From NCBI RefSeq assembly GCF_026004055.1, contig NZ_BPIJ01000001.1, forward strand, positions 124,001 to 188,000: a stretch of 64,000 nucleotides of DNA, given 5' to 3'. Positions 24,055-33,454 of the stretch are shown one piece after another; position 1 is the first letter of the stretch, and every line of letters begins with the position of its first letter. Source of the stretch: Meiothermus sp. GTDB taxonomy: Bacteria; Deinococcota; Deinococci; Deinococcales; Thermaceae. Made by a program: the position numbers and the translations under genes. Under the pieces are notes generated by a model. It ran no database searches and was not told the origin of the DNA. It saw nothing but the letters and a program-made list of their open reading frames with translations.

Positions 24055-25032
24055 ATGAAACAACTGTTTGTTTTGCTGGCGGTCTTGATGTCGTTGGGGA
24101 TGGCGCAAACGCAAAAGGTGCGGGTGGGGCTTGGATACATTCCCGATGTGCAGTTTGCCCCTTTTTACGCTGGGGTGGTAGAGGGCTTGTATGGTAAACG
24201 GGGCCTCGAGGTGGAGTTTCAGCATGGTTTCGCCAGTGAGCTTTATCCCCTGCTTGCGCAGGGCAAGCTCGACTTTGTGGTGGCCGACGCCGAGGACGTA
24301 ATTGCGCTGCGGGTGCAGGGTATTCCCCTGAAGTACGTTATGGCGCTTTACCAGTCGGTGCCCAATGCCCTATTTTCTCTGGCCGAGAAGAACATCAAGT
24401 CGGTACGCGACCTTAAGGGCAAGACCATTGGCATGCCCGGGATGTTCGGGGTTTCGTTGACCTCCTTGCAAGCCATTCTGCGGGCGGCGGGCTTGAAGGA
24501 AAGCGATGTCAAGATTGTTAACATCGGCTTTACCCAAGCCGAGGCCATCGTACAGAAGCGGGTGGACGTGGCCATGGGCTTCGTCAACAACGAGCCGGTC
24601 TTCTTGCAAGGCCAGGGGATCAAGCTCAACGTAATCCCCGCTGGGCCCTACAACCGCTCGCCGGGTAACGGCATCATCACCACCGACAGGGTGCTCGAGA
24701 ACGCCGATCTAGTGAAGCGCTTTCTCGGGGCCTCGCAGGAGGCTTTAGCCTTCACCATCACCAACCCGCGCAAGGCCTTCGAAGCTGCCAAGAAATACGT
24801 ACAGAACCTCGACGAGATGCGATATGCGGTACTGACCGCCTCCATCAGGCTCTACCAGTCGCCCTACACCCGTCAGAACGGGCTGGGCTTCTCCAATCCC
24901 CAGGGCTGGCAGAGCAGCCTCACCTTGCTGAAGCAGACCGGGCGTGTCAAGACCGACCTGCCCCCCACGGCTTTTTACACCAACGAGTTCTTGCAGCGGG
25001 GCATACAGGCCCAAACCGCCGCTCAGCGCTAA
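24055..25032 (+). CDS. ABC transporter substrate-binding protein, NMT1/THI5-like, likely riboflavin (RibY-like)
   Basis: The 325-residue secreted protein has a cleavable signal peptide (LLAVLMSLGMAQ) and the NMT1/THI5-like fold: VRVGLGYIPDVQFAPFY near the start, then VVADAEDVIALR and LKGKTIGMPGMFG. Proteins of this group bind pyrimidine precursors of thiamine or, in RibXY systems, riboflavin. The FMN riboswitch directly upstream argues for riboflavin. GAGGAG lies 6 nt ahead of ATG 24055. The ATPase-permease fusion gene at 21762 is the obvious partner, separated by one opposite-strand gene. Confidence 0.88.
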   Translation: MKQLFVLLAVLMSLGMAQTQKVRVGLGYIPDVQFAPFYAGVVEGLYGKRGLEVEFQHGFASELYPLLAQGKLDFVVADAEDVIALRVQGIPLKYVMALYQSVPNALFSLAEKNIKSVRDLKGKTIGMPGMFGVSLTSLQAILRAAGLKESDVKIVNIGFTQAEAIVQKRVDVAMGFVNNEPVFLQGQGIKLNVIPAGPYNRSPGNGIITTDRVLENADLVKRFLGASQEALAFTITNPRKAFEAAKKYVQNLDEMRYAVLTASIRLYQSPYTRQNGLGFSNPQGWQSSLTLLKQTGRVKTDLPPTAFYTNEFLQRGIQAQTAAQR

Positions 25033-25048
25033 CGTACCTGGGGCCGTG

Positions 25049-25083
25049 ATACCCGGTACATCCGGTTTGGTTGTACCGGGTAT
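25049..25083 (+). terminator. Hairpin terminator candidate after the RibY-like gene
   Basis: ATACCCGGTACA (25049-25060) and TGTACCGGGTAT (25072-25083) form a perfect 12-bp stem. The following tract is only modestly T-rich. It lies between convergent genes and may serve both. Confidence 0.7.
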
Positions 25084-25091
25084 GTCTTGCT

Positions 25092-25901
25092 TTACTGCAC
25101 GGGATGGATGGGTGGGAAGCCCGATGAATCCACAATCTGAACCTGTGCGCCACCCGGATCGGTAAGGGTTTTGGGTGTTTGATTCCGGATGGCAATCCGG
25201 TAGCCCAGCAGCCCGGTGGCCCCGGGAGGGGCGGTGCGGCCCCGGGCCCACAGGTTGATACCGATGTGGTGGTGGTAGCCGTCGGCGGCCAAAAAGCGGG
25301 CACCGGGATAGTCGCCTTGCATCAACGCCAGGCCCAGCCCCTCGAAGAAGGCCTGGGCTTCGTCCAGGTCGCGCACGTGCAGGTGCAGGTGCCCCAGGGT
25401 GGTTTGGGCCTCGAGTGGGCGGCTGTTCCTTGCTTCGGAGAGAAGGGCCTCGAGATCGAGTGCTTTGGTGACCATGGCCAGCCGGTCGCCCCGAAAGGGC
25501 CACTCGGGCCGAGGCCGGTCACGGTAGAGCTCGAGGCCGTTGCCCTCGGGGTCGGCCAGGTAGAGAGCCTCCGAAACCCCGTGATCGGAAGCGCCCTGGA
25601 AATGGGGGTAGCGGGCCTCTACCAGCCGCCGGAAGATCGCAGCCAGATCGGCCCGGCTGGGTAATAGCAGAGCAAAGTGGTAAAGGCCCAGGGTGGGCTG
25701 GGGGCGCAAGGGGGCCGTGGGCTCGTGCAGTAGGGTGAGGGTGAACTGCCGGCCCGGAAGGGCCAGGTCGGTCTGGGGGCCTTGCTGGCGTATCACCTCG
25801 AGGCCCAGCAGGTCGCGGTAGAAGGCTAGTTGACGCTCCAGGTTCTGCACCCGTAGGGTGAGGCCGGTGAGCGCAAGGGTTTGGGTAGGGCTTTTCGTCA
25901 T
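25092..25901 (-). CDS. VOC family protein, CatE-like (catechol 2,3-dioxygenase-type)
   Basis: This 269-residue protein has two vicinal-oxygen-chelate modules (~8-125 and ~165-265). Candidate metal ligands are His in YHFALLLP and HLHLHVRDL and Glu in NGLELYRD. CatE-type members open catecholic rings or handle quinone-related compounds. TATTAT stands 6 nt before the ATG on the coding strand, a clear leaderless start. It is divergent from the sugar-nucleotide reductase gene; the 70-bp gap holds both promoters. Confidence 0.83.
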   Translation of the reverse strand: MTKSPTQTLALTGLTLRVQNLERQLAFYRDLLGLEVIRQQGPQTDLALPGRQFTLTLLHEPTAPLRPQPTLGLYHFALLLPSRADLAAIFRRLVEARYPHFQGASDHGVSEALYLADPEGNGLELYRDRPRPEWPFRGDRLAMVTKALDLEALLSEARNSRPLEAQTTLGHLHLHVRDLDEAQAFFEGLGLALMQGDYPGARFLAADGYHHHIGINLWARGRTAPPGATGLLGYRIAIRNQTPKTLTDPGGAQVQIVDSSGFPPIHPVQ

Positions 25902-25971
25902 GATTTTATAATATCCAAAGTGCTATAAAACGCAAAGCTTTGACCTTGTCAGACTGGTATATGCTGTTGGG

Positions 25972-26817
25972 GTGCGGGTTTTTATAACCGGTGGTAGCGG
26001 GTATCTGGGTAGCGCCCTGTTGCGCTTGCGACCCAGTTTGCCCTGGGTGCTGGGAGCCAGCTACCACAGCACTGTTCCGGCCTTGTCCGGGGTGGAGTGG
26101 GTACGACTGGATATTCGGGACGCCCAATCGGTAGAGGAGACCCTGGTGCGGTTTGAGCCGGAAGTTGTCATCCACACCGCTTACAGCAAGGCCGATCCGG
26201 AGGCCCTCTTGGCCATCACCGTGCGAGGCAGCGTCCACGTGGCCCAGGCGTGCCGGAAGGTGGGCGCCCGGCTTATTCACCTTTCCACCGACCAGGTGTT
26301 CGACGGCACACACCCACCTTATGCCGAGTCGGCGGTGCCCCACCCCATCACCCCCTACGGCCGGGCCAAGCTCGAGGCCGAGCGGTTCATACAGGCCATT
26401 CTGCCTGAAGCCACCATGGTGCGCACCTCGCTGATCTGGGGCCTGAACCCCCTAGACCCTACCAGCCGGATGGTATTGGAGATTGCCGATGGAGTGCGCT
26501 CAGGGGGGCTTTTTGTGGACGAGTACCGCTCTTTTGTGTTTGTCGAAGACCTGGCCCGAGCCCTGTGGGGGCTGGCCTCACTGAACCAGCCAGGGGTGCT
26601 ACACCTAGGCGGAGCCGAGGTGTTGAGTCGGCTCGAGTTTGGCCACTTAATTGCTCCCCTGCACGGGCGCGACCCGGCCCGGCTGGTGGCGCAGCGCCGT
26701 GCCGAATTCCCCGAGCCCCGCCCGGCCAACTGCGCCCTGGATAGCACCCGGGCCCAGTCGCTTCTAAAGACCCGCCTGCGGGGGGTGCAAGAGGTGGTTC
26801 AGGGTTTGCGCCGGTAA
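25972..26817 (+). CDS. dTDP-4-dehydrorhamnose reductase-like NAD(P)-dependent sugar oxidoreductase
   Basis: The 281-residue extended SDR has the Rossmann motif TGGSGYLGS, HLSTDQVFDG with the catalytic Thr/Ser-Asp region, and the YGRAK catalytic Tyr-Lys block. RmlD reduces dTDP-4-keto-rhamnose; related proteins include methionine adenosyltransferase regulatory-like proteins. No other dTDP-rhamnose genes are adjacent, so the substrate is open. The start is GTG with TATGCT 6 nt ahead (leaderless). The next gene follows at 46 bp with its own -10 box. Confidence 0.85.
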   Translation: MRVFITGGSGYLGSALLRLRPSLPWVLGASYHSTVPALSGVEWVRLDIRDAQSVEETLVRFEPEVVIHTAYSKADPEALLAITVRGSVHVAQACRKVGARLIHLSTDQVFDGTHPPYAESAVPHPITPYGRAKLEAERFIQAILPEATMVRTSLIWGLNPLDPTSRMVLEIADGVRSGGLFVDEYRSFVFVEDLARALWGLASLNQPGVLHLGGAEVLSRLEFGHLIAPLHGRDPARLVAQRRAEFPEPRPANCALDSTRAQSLLKTRLRGVQEVVQGLRR

Positions 26818-26863
26818 CCGCTGGCTATCGGCTATTTTCCTGAACTCGGTTATCCTGAGCCTC

Positions 26864-27676
26864 ATGAAGCTCGGTGTGGACTTTGGGCTTTCCAATACCG
26901 ATGTGGTCTTGGTGGAAGGCCAGACCCTCGTAACCTACCAAACTCTCAAGACCGGGCCGGCCAGTGCCGAAGCGCTGGCTAAAGTGTTGCAGACCTTGGG
27001 GGTACGGCCTTCGGAACTAGGGGCCATTGCCAGCGCCGGGGGTTTATCACACCGCCTCCCGGATACCTTTGAGGGGCTTCCCATCCAAAAAATCGGCGAG
27101 GCCCAGGCGGTAGGACGGGGGGCGCTGGCGCTATCCGGTTTATCGGAAGCCCTGGTGGTCTCGGCGGGCACCGGTACTGCCATGGTGGCTGCCCGGGGCA
27201 CCGAGGCCCGGCACTTTACCGGCTCGGCGGTGGGGGGCGGCACCTTGCTGGGCCTGTCCCGACTACTCCTGGGCACAGCAGACCCCCTCGAGGTGGCCCG
27301 ACTGGCTGCGCTGGGTAATCCTAGCGGCGTGGACTCAACGTTGCTGGACGTAATTGGCGGAGGTATCGGGCACCTTCCCCCCGACGCCACCGCGGTCAAC
27401 TTTGGGCGTTTGGTAGATGAGGTAAACCCCAGCCGCGAGGACTTAGCCGCAGGTCTGGTCACACTGGTGGGGCAGGTGATCGCCATGATTGCCATCAACG
27501 CGGTGCGGGCTGCCGGGTTGTCGCAGATTGTGATTGTGGGGCACCTGCCCGACCTCGAGCCCGTGCGCCGGGCCTTCGAGCGGGTCTGGTACTTCTACCA
27601 GATTGAGCCCAAACCCCTCATTCCCCCCCTGTCGGGTTGGGCTACAGCCTATGGCGCGGCGCTTTGTGCGGTCTGA
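26864..27676 (+). CDS. coaW: Type II pantothenate kinase-like protein
   Basis: The 270-residue protein of the ASKHA fold is similar in layout to staphylococcal CoaW: LGVDFGLSNTDVV (phosphate 1 loop), VVSAGTGTAMVA, GGGTLLGLSRLLLG, the TAVNFGRL block and IVIVGHLPDL. Type II PanK phosphorylates pantothenate to start CoA synthesis and, unlike type I, is insensitive to CoA. It may coexist with a type III enzyme elsewhere. TATCCT lies 7 nt ahead of the ATG, so it is leaderless. Confidence 0.85.
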   Translation: MKLGVDFGLSNTDVVLVEGQTLVTYQTLKTGPASAEALAKVLQTLGVRPSELGAIASAGGLSHRLPDTFEGLPIQKIGEAQAVGRGALALSGLSEALVVSAGTGTAMVAARGTEARHFTGSAVGGGTLLGLSRLLLGTADPLEVARLAALGNPSGVDSTLLDVIGGGIGHLPPDATAVNFGRLVDEVNPSREDLAAGLVTLVGQVIAMIAINAVRAAGLSQIVIVGHLPDLEPVRRAFERVWYFYQIEPKPLIPPLSGWATAYGAALCAV

Positions 27677-27729
27677 CAAGGGCTTGAAGCAAGGACGTCT
27701 GACACCCAAAACCGTCGTAAACTAAAGCT

Positions 27730-28158
27730 ATGAAACCTCCTGAAGGCTTCTGGGCCCACCTGGAAGACGACAACAACTACGACAACCTAAAACTGGTTTT
27801 GTCGGATGGGATAGGGGAGGAGACGGTGTGGCTTTCGGCCCTCGAGCTCGCCGAGGGCCTGGCCCACCTGGAAGAAGACGAACTGCTTGACCCCCACGAG
27901 TCGGCCTGGTCGCACGAGGCGGTCGAGGTGCCAGATGCCCACGTCTCGCCCTACGGTGTGGCCCGGCGTAGCCCTCGCCTCGAGGGAGCTTACCGCGCTG
28001 CCCAGGTCGAGCTCTACAACCCTTCCGGCCTCTTGTTGTTGCGCCGGGTGGTGGAGGATGGGGGGGATGTGCTGGAAATCACCACCCCCAACGGCTCGGT
28101 CTACACCTTCGACTACCAGCAAGTCCGGGCCTACCTGCGTCCTTTGCTTCCGCACTGA
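27730..28158 (+). CDS. Acidic hypothetical protein
   Basis: This 142-residue, strongly acidic cytosolic protein is not recognised. It starts with FWAHLEDDNNYDNLKLVLSDG and has an acidic helix (ELAEGLAHLEEDELLD). It ends with beta strands (AAQVELYNPSGLLLLRRVV, VLEITTPNGSVYTFDY), reminiscent of small nucleotide- or chaperone-like folds without a clear motif. TAAACT lies 6 nt ahead of the ATG (leaderless). The downstream terminator at 28187 is shared with the convergent protease gene. Confidence 0.65.
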   Translation: MKPPEGFWAHLEDDNNYDNLKLVLSDGIGEETVWLSALELAEGLAHLEEDELLDPHESAWSHEAVEVPDAHVSPYGVARRSPRLEGAYRAAQVELYNPSGLLLLRRVVEDGGDVLEITTPNGSVYTFDYQQVRAYLRPLLPH

Positions 28159-28186
28159 CCCCGGGCCCAGAGCCAGGATCAAAAAT

Positions 28187-28217
28187 GAACCGACCGATAG
28201 CAAAGATCGGTCGGTTC
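28187..28217 (-). terminator. Bidirectional terminator
   Basis: GAACCGACCGAT (28187-28198) and ATCGGTCGGTTC (28206-28217) form a perfect 12-bp stem with a 7-nt loop. The T tract ATTTTTGAT follows on the minus strand, so it serves the protease gene best. It also lies behind the + strand gene ending at 28158. Confidence 0.9.
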
Positions 28218-28232
28218 AAGCTTTGCAAAGAA

Positions 28233-29075
28233 CTACGGCTGGGGGAACAAGCCAAAGGTGGCGAGCCAGTCCAGGTCGTCTTTGCGGTCTACCCGGTAGA
28301 CCCCACCCGTGCCGGCGCAGTTGCCGTTCTTGCCAAACGAAGTCACCCCGCCAATCACATTGCTGTCGCCGATAAAGTTGGGCCCACCCGAATCGCCAAA
28401 GCAGGTACCCCCGGTGCTGGCGTTGTTGGACAACAAAATGGAGAAGTCGCCGGTCTGTCCGGGCACGTTAATCTGCACTAGGTGGGGGGTGGCAAACATG
28501 CGCACCCTGGCCGCCTCCACAAAAACCGGGTTAATCCGTTGCAGCCCGTAGCCCACCGCGGTGAAGGTGGTGTTTTTCAGGCCACGCCGACGGGCTAAGT
28601 CGTCGAGCACATCTTGTTTGGGCAGCGCCCCGTACCGGCTCATGTGCATTGCGCGGCTTGGATCCAGCACCACTAGCCCCAGGTCGTAGAGGTAGAAGGC
28701 GTTGGGGTTGTACTGCGGGTGGGTGTAGGGGGTTCCGCCGGTTTGGCCGGTGAAGGGATACCCATTGCCGGGTCTGCCGGCGTCCACGTCGGCATCGAAC
28801 CAGATTTCCACTTTTGCGGCGGGTGCTTCGGTGCAGTGGCCGGCGGTCAGGAAGAGCGTCGGGGACATTAGCGTGCCGCTACACCGCCAAAGGGGGTTGC
28901 CGGCTACGTCCTGGGCTACCATCAGGCCCACGTAGGGGTGGCGGTTGCCATCGAGCTGTCCATGGGTAATTTGCGACGAAACCTCGCCGCTTTCGGTGTT
29001 CTGTAGCGAACTCCCACAGGCTGCCAGAGCCAGGGCCAGCATGGCAAATAGGGCTTGCTTAGTGCATGGCTTCAT
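28233..29075 (-). CDS. Trypsin-like (S1) serine protease, lipoprotein
   Basis: The 280-residue secreted protease has a lipobox LALAAC (Cys20). The catalytic triad is visible: His in FLTAGHC, Asp in YLYDLGLVVL and Ser in CFGDSGGP. S1 enzymes cleave proteins outside the cytosol. The length fits a single domain of the subtype lacking an activation prodomain. A strong AGGAGG lies 6 nt ahead of the ATG, unlike many leaderless neighbours. It is one of two secreted lipoprotein proteases in this window, the other at 16527. Confidence 0.92.
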   Translation of the reverse strand: MKPCTKQALFAMLALALAACGSSLQNTESGEVSSQITHGQLDGNRHPYVGLMVAQDVAGNPLWRCSGTLMSPTLFLTAGHCTEAPAAKVEIWFDADVDAGRPGNGYPFTGQTGGTPYTHPQYNPNAFYLYDLGLVVLDPSRAMHMSRYGALPKQDVLDDLARRRGLKNTTFTAVGYGLQRINPVFVEAARVRMFATPHLVQINVPGQTGDFSILLSNNASTGGTCFGDSGGPNFIGDSNVIGGVTSFGKNGNCAGTGGVYRVDRKDDLDWLATFGLFPQP

Positions 29076-29268
29076 AAGACCTCCTGATCTGGATGTCCCA
29101 ACGGTGAGGTGGGTATCTAAGAAGATACACCTTTGATGGGTTAATTAACAAGAAATAACATCATTATCTTGCGTTACAAAAGAGCGTTCAACCCATCTGG
29201 GGCTATATGGGGTATTTAGACCACTTGGTCTACTTTTTACCCGGTTCGGTGGTATTAGACTGAAGTCC

Positions 29269-30492
<1,224 letters not shown>

Positions 30493-30738
30493 CGATTCGA
30501 ACTTTCGCAAGCCGGGACAAAAATTCCGAGTACACCTGTGCGCACTACAGCATTCACCGGAGTAGAGAGTTTGCTAACTACACCATCAGAGTGGCGTTTG
30601 TGTGTAACTCTGTGATTTGTACAATAGTTTTTGTGTGGTGTTTTGTGTGTATTTCTATCAGTTTTGTAAATATTGCGTGTTTGGGCCAAGCAAAAACAAC
30701 ACGGTTTCCCTTACCCTTGATGGCAAGGAGGGAGTACT
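30493..30738 (+). other. GT-rich leader without a gene
   Basis: The 246 bases after ispG are unusual for this genome. From ~30590 to ~30690 the + strand is dominated by T and G with very few C, for example GTGTGGTGTTTTGTGTG. No frame with coding character is present. TACAAT (30619-30624) is a possible -10 box. GGAGGGAG near 30728 is the ribosome-binding site of the small gene at 30739. Confidence 0.5.
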
Positions 30739-30933
30739 GTGGAAACCACCCTGATGCAAACCGGCAAGGCCCCCATGGGCCATTACCCCACCAACCATTA
30801 CCTGATTCGTCCTGCCCGCCTGATTCTCAGCCGCCCGCCCGCTAAGGGCTCGGTCAAGGCTATCTGGGATGGATTTCGCATGAGCAAGGCCTGGGCCGAA
30901 GCCCTCGAGACCTACGATCTGGCCCACGAATAG
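30739..30933 (+). CDS. Small orphan protein (64 residues)
   Basis: This short frame starts at GTG, preceded by GGAGGGAG and followed 17 bp later by a strong terminator, so it has the signals of a real gene. The product is basic in its first two thirds, with MGHYPTNHYLIRPARLIL, then a WDGFRMSKAWAEALETYDLA helix. There is no signal peptide or membrane helix. I do not recognise it. It may be a Meiothermus/Thermus lineage protein; a leader of ~240 nt upstream hints at regulated expression. Confidence 0.6.
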   Translation: METTLMQTGKAPMGHYPTNHYLIRPARLILSRPPAKGSVKAIWDGFRMSKAWAEALETYDLAHE

Positions 30934-30949
30934 GCCAATCGAAGAATAG

Positions 30950-30974
30950 GCGGCGGGAAAACCCCGCCGCTTTT
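30950..30974 (+). terminator. Rho-independent terminator
   Basis: GCGGCGGG (30950-30957) and CCCGCCGC (30963-30970) with TTTT following. It ends the small orphan gene and faces the convergent thioredoxin-like gene. Confidence 0.88.
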
Positions 30975-30994
30975 CTGTTTACAACAACCCGGCC

Positions 30995-31561
30995 TCAACC
31001 GATCCGCACCGTAGGTTCGTTGCCGGGCTTCCATTTGATGGTACAGCCGATGGCGTGGGCCTCGGTAACGGGCGGCTCCTGGCCCTGCACCAACGCCGAG
31101 AGCACCAGATCGAGGGTGTGTTCGGAGACGGTGGCGGGGTCTTTGGGGGTGTCGTTGACCCGCCCATGGTAGCGCAGCTTGCGGCTCTGGTCGAAGACAA
31201 AAACCTCTGGAGTCCGCAGGGCTTTGTACGCCTTTGCGGTGTTCTGGGTTTCGTCGAGCAGGTAAGGAAAGTTGAAGTTGTGGGTTTGGGCAAAAGAGCG
31301 CATGGCTTCGGGTGCATCTTCGGGGTAGCGCTCGTAGTCGTTGGAATTGATGCCCACAAAGGCCACCTGCCCTTGGTATTTGTGGGCCAGAGAAACAATC
31401 TCCTGGATGGAGCCCTTGACGTAGGGGCAGTGGTTGCAGATAAACATGACGGCCAGAAAGGGTTCGGTAAAGGCCGAGAGTTTGACCATTCGGCCTGAAA
31501 GGTCGGGCAACTCGGCGTCTATTAGGGGGCTACCCAGGGGTAACTGGTCGTACTCGAGCAT
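30995..31561 (-). CDS. Thioredoxin-fold redoxin (AhpC/TSA family)
   Basis: The 188-residue protein has the redoxin fold. [15 protein letters not shown] opens the domain, and the CNHC motif in [11 protein letters not shown] gives the redox-active pair at ~43-46. [26 protein letters not shown] segment contains the cis-Pro loop. It has no signal peptide. It is probably a thiol-disulfide reductase or peroxiredoxin-like protein acting on cytosolic substrates. TAGCAT lies 6 nt ahead of the ATG, consistent with a leaderless start. The upstream manA gene is 45 bp away on the same strand. Confidence 0.88.
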   Translation of the reverse strand: MLEYDQLPLGSPLIDAELPDLSGRMVKLSAFTEPFLAVMFICNHCPYVKGSIQEIVSLAHKYQGQVAFVGINSNDYERYPEDAPEAMRSFAQTHNFNFPYLLDETQNTAKAYKALRTPEVFVFDQSRKLRYHGRVNDTPKDPATVSEHTLDLVLSALVQGQEPPVTEAHAIGCTIKWKPGNEPTVRIG

Positions 31562-31605
31562 GGCATCATGCTAGCAAATTCTACCTGGAGAACAATAAAT
31601 GGCCC

Positions 31606-32577
31606 TTATAGAAAAACCCGAGCCGAGCTTGGATACCAGTCCAGCCATTCCGCCAAAGGCACAAAAGCCCCCAGAAACTGGGCCTGTCCGGTGAGCTCGA
31701 CGGTCTGCCCGGCTCCAACGAGCAGGGTATCGCCCCAGGAGAGCGATCCCTCGAGCCACTCGGCCCCCCCCACAATTAGGGTCAGGAGCAAGAAACTATC
31801 GTCAGGAGCCCGTAGGGTCAGTCTGCCGCGCAGGTGATGACGCTCGAGCACAAAGGCCTCGCAGGCCAGCAGGATTTCCTTGTGGTGGGCGGGCAGCGGA
31901 ACCGGGTGCGGGAGGGGGGTAGGGGTTCGTTTGGCCACATCCAGCCCTTTCTCCAGGTGCAACTCGCGGGGTCGTCCGTAGTCATACAGACGATAGGTCA
32001 GATCGGAGCGCTGCTGCACCTCGTAGAGCAACAGGCCCGGCCCCAGCGCGTGAATGGTGCCGGCGGGCACCGGAATGACCTGTTCCGAGACCACCCACTC
32101 CCGCCGAAGCCTGTCCCAGAGGGTGCCGTCCTGGGCTGCTCGGGCCAGGTTTTCGCGTTCCATCGGCTCCCGCAGGCCGTAGACGATTTCACCCTCGCCT
32201 TCCAGGATGTACCAGGCTTCGGTCTTGCCATGAAAACCACGGGCCGCCTCTACGGTGTGGGCATAGGCGTCGTCCGGGTGTACCTGTACCGAGAGCCACT
32301 CGGCGGTATCGAGGAATTTGACCAGCAGGGGGAGCTCGAGGCCATACTTGCTATACGCAGCTTTGCCGATAAAGTCGGCTCCTAGTTCGGGCAGGGCCTC
32401 AGCTAGGGTTTTACCGGCGAACGGGCCTGAGCCAATACGGTTCTGATCGTAGGCGAGCCAGAGCTCTCCAATGGGCTTTGGGCTCTGCAAACCGAGCCTT
32501 TGGGCCATGCGCGTTCCGCCCCAGATACGGGGCACGGGCTCGGCCATAAGGCCGACCGCAGGAATCACCGGCTTCAT
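31606..32577 (-). CDS. manA: Mannose-6-phosphate isomerase, class I
   Basis: The 323-residue cupin enzyme interconverts fructose-6-phosphate and mannose-6-phosphate. Zinc ligands lie in SVQVHPDD and GKTEAWYIL, and the VPAGTIHALGPG block carries a further ligand and is diagnostic. It feeds GDP-mannose and thus glycans or glycolipids, or lets the cell use mannose. The length fits the short Bacillus-type form. TAATAT stands 7 nt ahead of the ATG (leaderless). The redoxin gene downstream may be co-transcribed. Confidence 0.93.
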   Translation of the reverse strand: MKPVIPAVGLMAEPVPRIWGGTRMAQRLGLQSPKPIGELWLAYDQNRIGSGPFAGKTLAEALPELGADFIGKAAYSKYGLELPLLVKFLDTAEWLSVQVHPDDAYAHTVEAARGFHGKTEAWYILEGEGEIVYGLREPMERENLARAAQDGTLWDRLRREWVVSEQVIPVPAGTIHALGPGLLLYEVQQRSDLTYRLYDYGRPRELHLEKGLDVAKRTPTPLPHPVPLPAHHKEILLACEAFVLERHHLRGRLTLRAPDDSFLLLTLIVGGAEWLEGSLSWGDTLLVGAGQTVELTGQAQFLGAFVPLAEWLDWYPSSARVFL

Positions 32578-32827
32578 CCTGCCGATATTAAAGCCTGACC
32601 CGATAAATCACCAAGTAATCGGTGTAGGGCCTCTCTGCAAATACCGATTCGATTTCTGCAGTACCAGCAGCGGGGCAATTTGCTGGTAAATACGGGTCAA
32701 AATGCGTTTTTTGACAAAAAACCCTGGGTGTTTAGACTGTAGTCAAGTTAAAGCCGGTGTTGGCGTTAGCCAGTATCCGGTTGTGGGGTGGCCCCGGTCT
32801 TGCCCCTGCACGCAGGAGTACCCTGTA

Positions 32828-33454
32828 ATGCGCATTCTTGCCCTCTCCGACCAGGTTCACCCCTTCATTTACCAAGAACGCTTTCCCCACAACCTTCCCC
32901 CCTTTGACCTGGTGTTGGTGGCCGGCGATCTACCAGGCAGCTACATTGAGTTTGTGGCGACCAAGGTGACTGTGCCGGTGGTGTATGTGCACGGCAACCA
33001 CAAAGAGGAGTATGTGCAAGACTACCTGGGCCACCTAACCCCGCCGGGCGGGGCCATCAAGGCTCATGGGCGCATCGTGGAGGTGGCAGGGCTTCGGATT
33101 GCTGGCTGGGGGGGCTGCCCTCGCTACAACAACCGCCAGATTGGGCAGTATAGCGAAGCCGAAGCCCAGGGCCGTTTTTTGACTTGGTTTCCAAGCCTGA
33201 TGAGCCGCCGCCTCGTAAAGGGGCATGGGGTGGATATTTTGCTTAGCCATGCCCCGCCCCCCGGCCCCCATGCCGGCCCCGACTTTGCCCACCGGGGCAG
33301 CAGTGCGCTCGGCTTGTTCCACCGCTTGTACCGCCCTAAAATCCATGTTCACGGCCACATCCACCTGTATGAAGCCCAGCCCAAACGCGAGTACATTAGC
33401 CCGGAGGGTGTACGGGTCATCAATGCCTTCGAGTACACTTTGTTCGAGCTATGA
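32828..33454 (+). CDS. Calcineurin-like metallophosphoesterase
   Basis: The 208-residue enzyme has metal-binding motifs VAGDLPG, VHGNHKEE (GNH), LLSHAPPP and VHGHIH. The first motif, usually DxH, reads SDQVHPF, a variation seen in some subgroups. It probably hydrolyses phosphomonoesters or diesters in the cytosol, with the substrate unknown. ATG 32828 was chosen (CAGGAG ahead); the open frame back to 32702 lacks coding character. The stop overlaps the SDR gene by four bases, so the two are translationally coupled. Confidence 0.85.
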   Translation: MRILALSDQVHPFIYQERFPHNLPPFDLVLVAGDLPGSYIEFVATKVTVPVVYVHGNHKEEYVQDYLGHLTPPGGAIKAHGRIVEVAGLRIAGWGGCPRYNNRQIGQYSEAEAQGRFLTWFPSLMSRRLVKGHGVDILLSHAPPPGPHAGPDFAHRGSSALGLFHRLYRPKIHVHGHIHLYEAQPKREYISPEGVRVINAFEYTLFEL

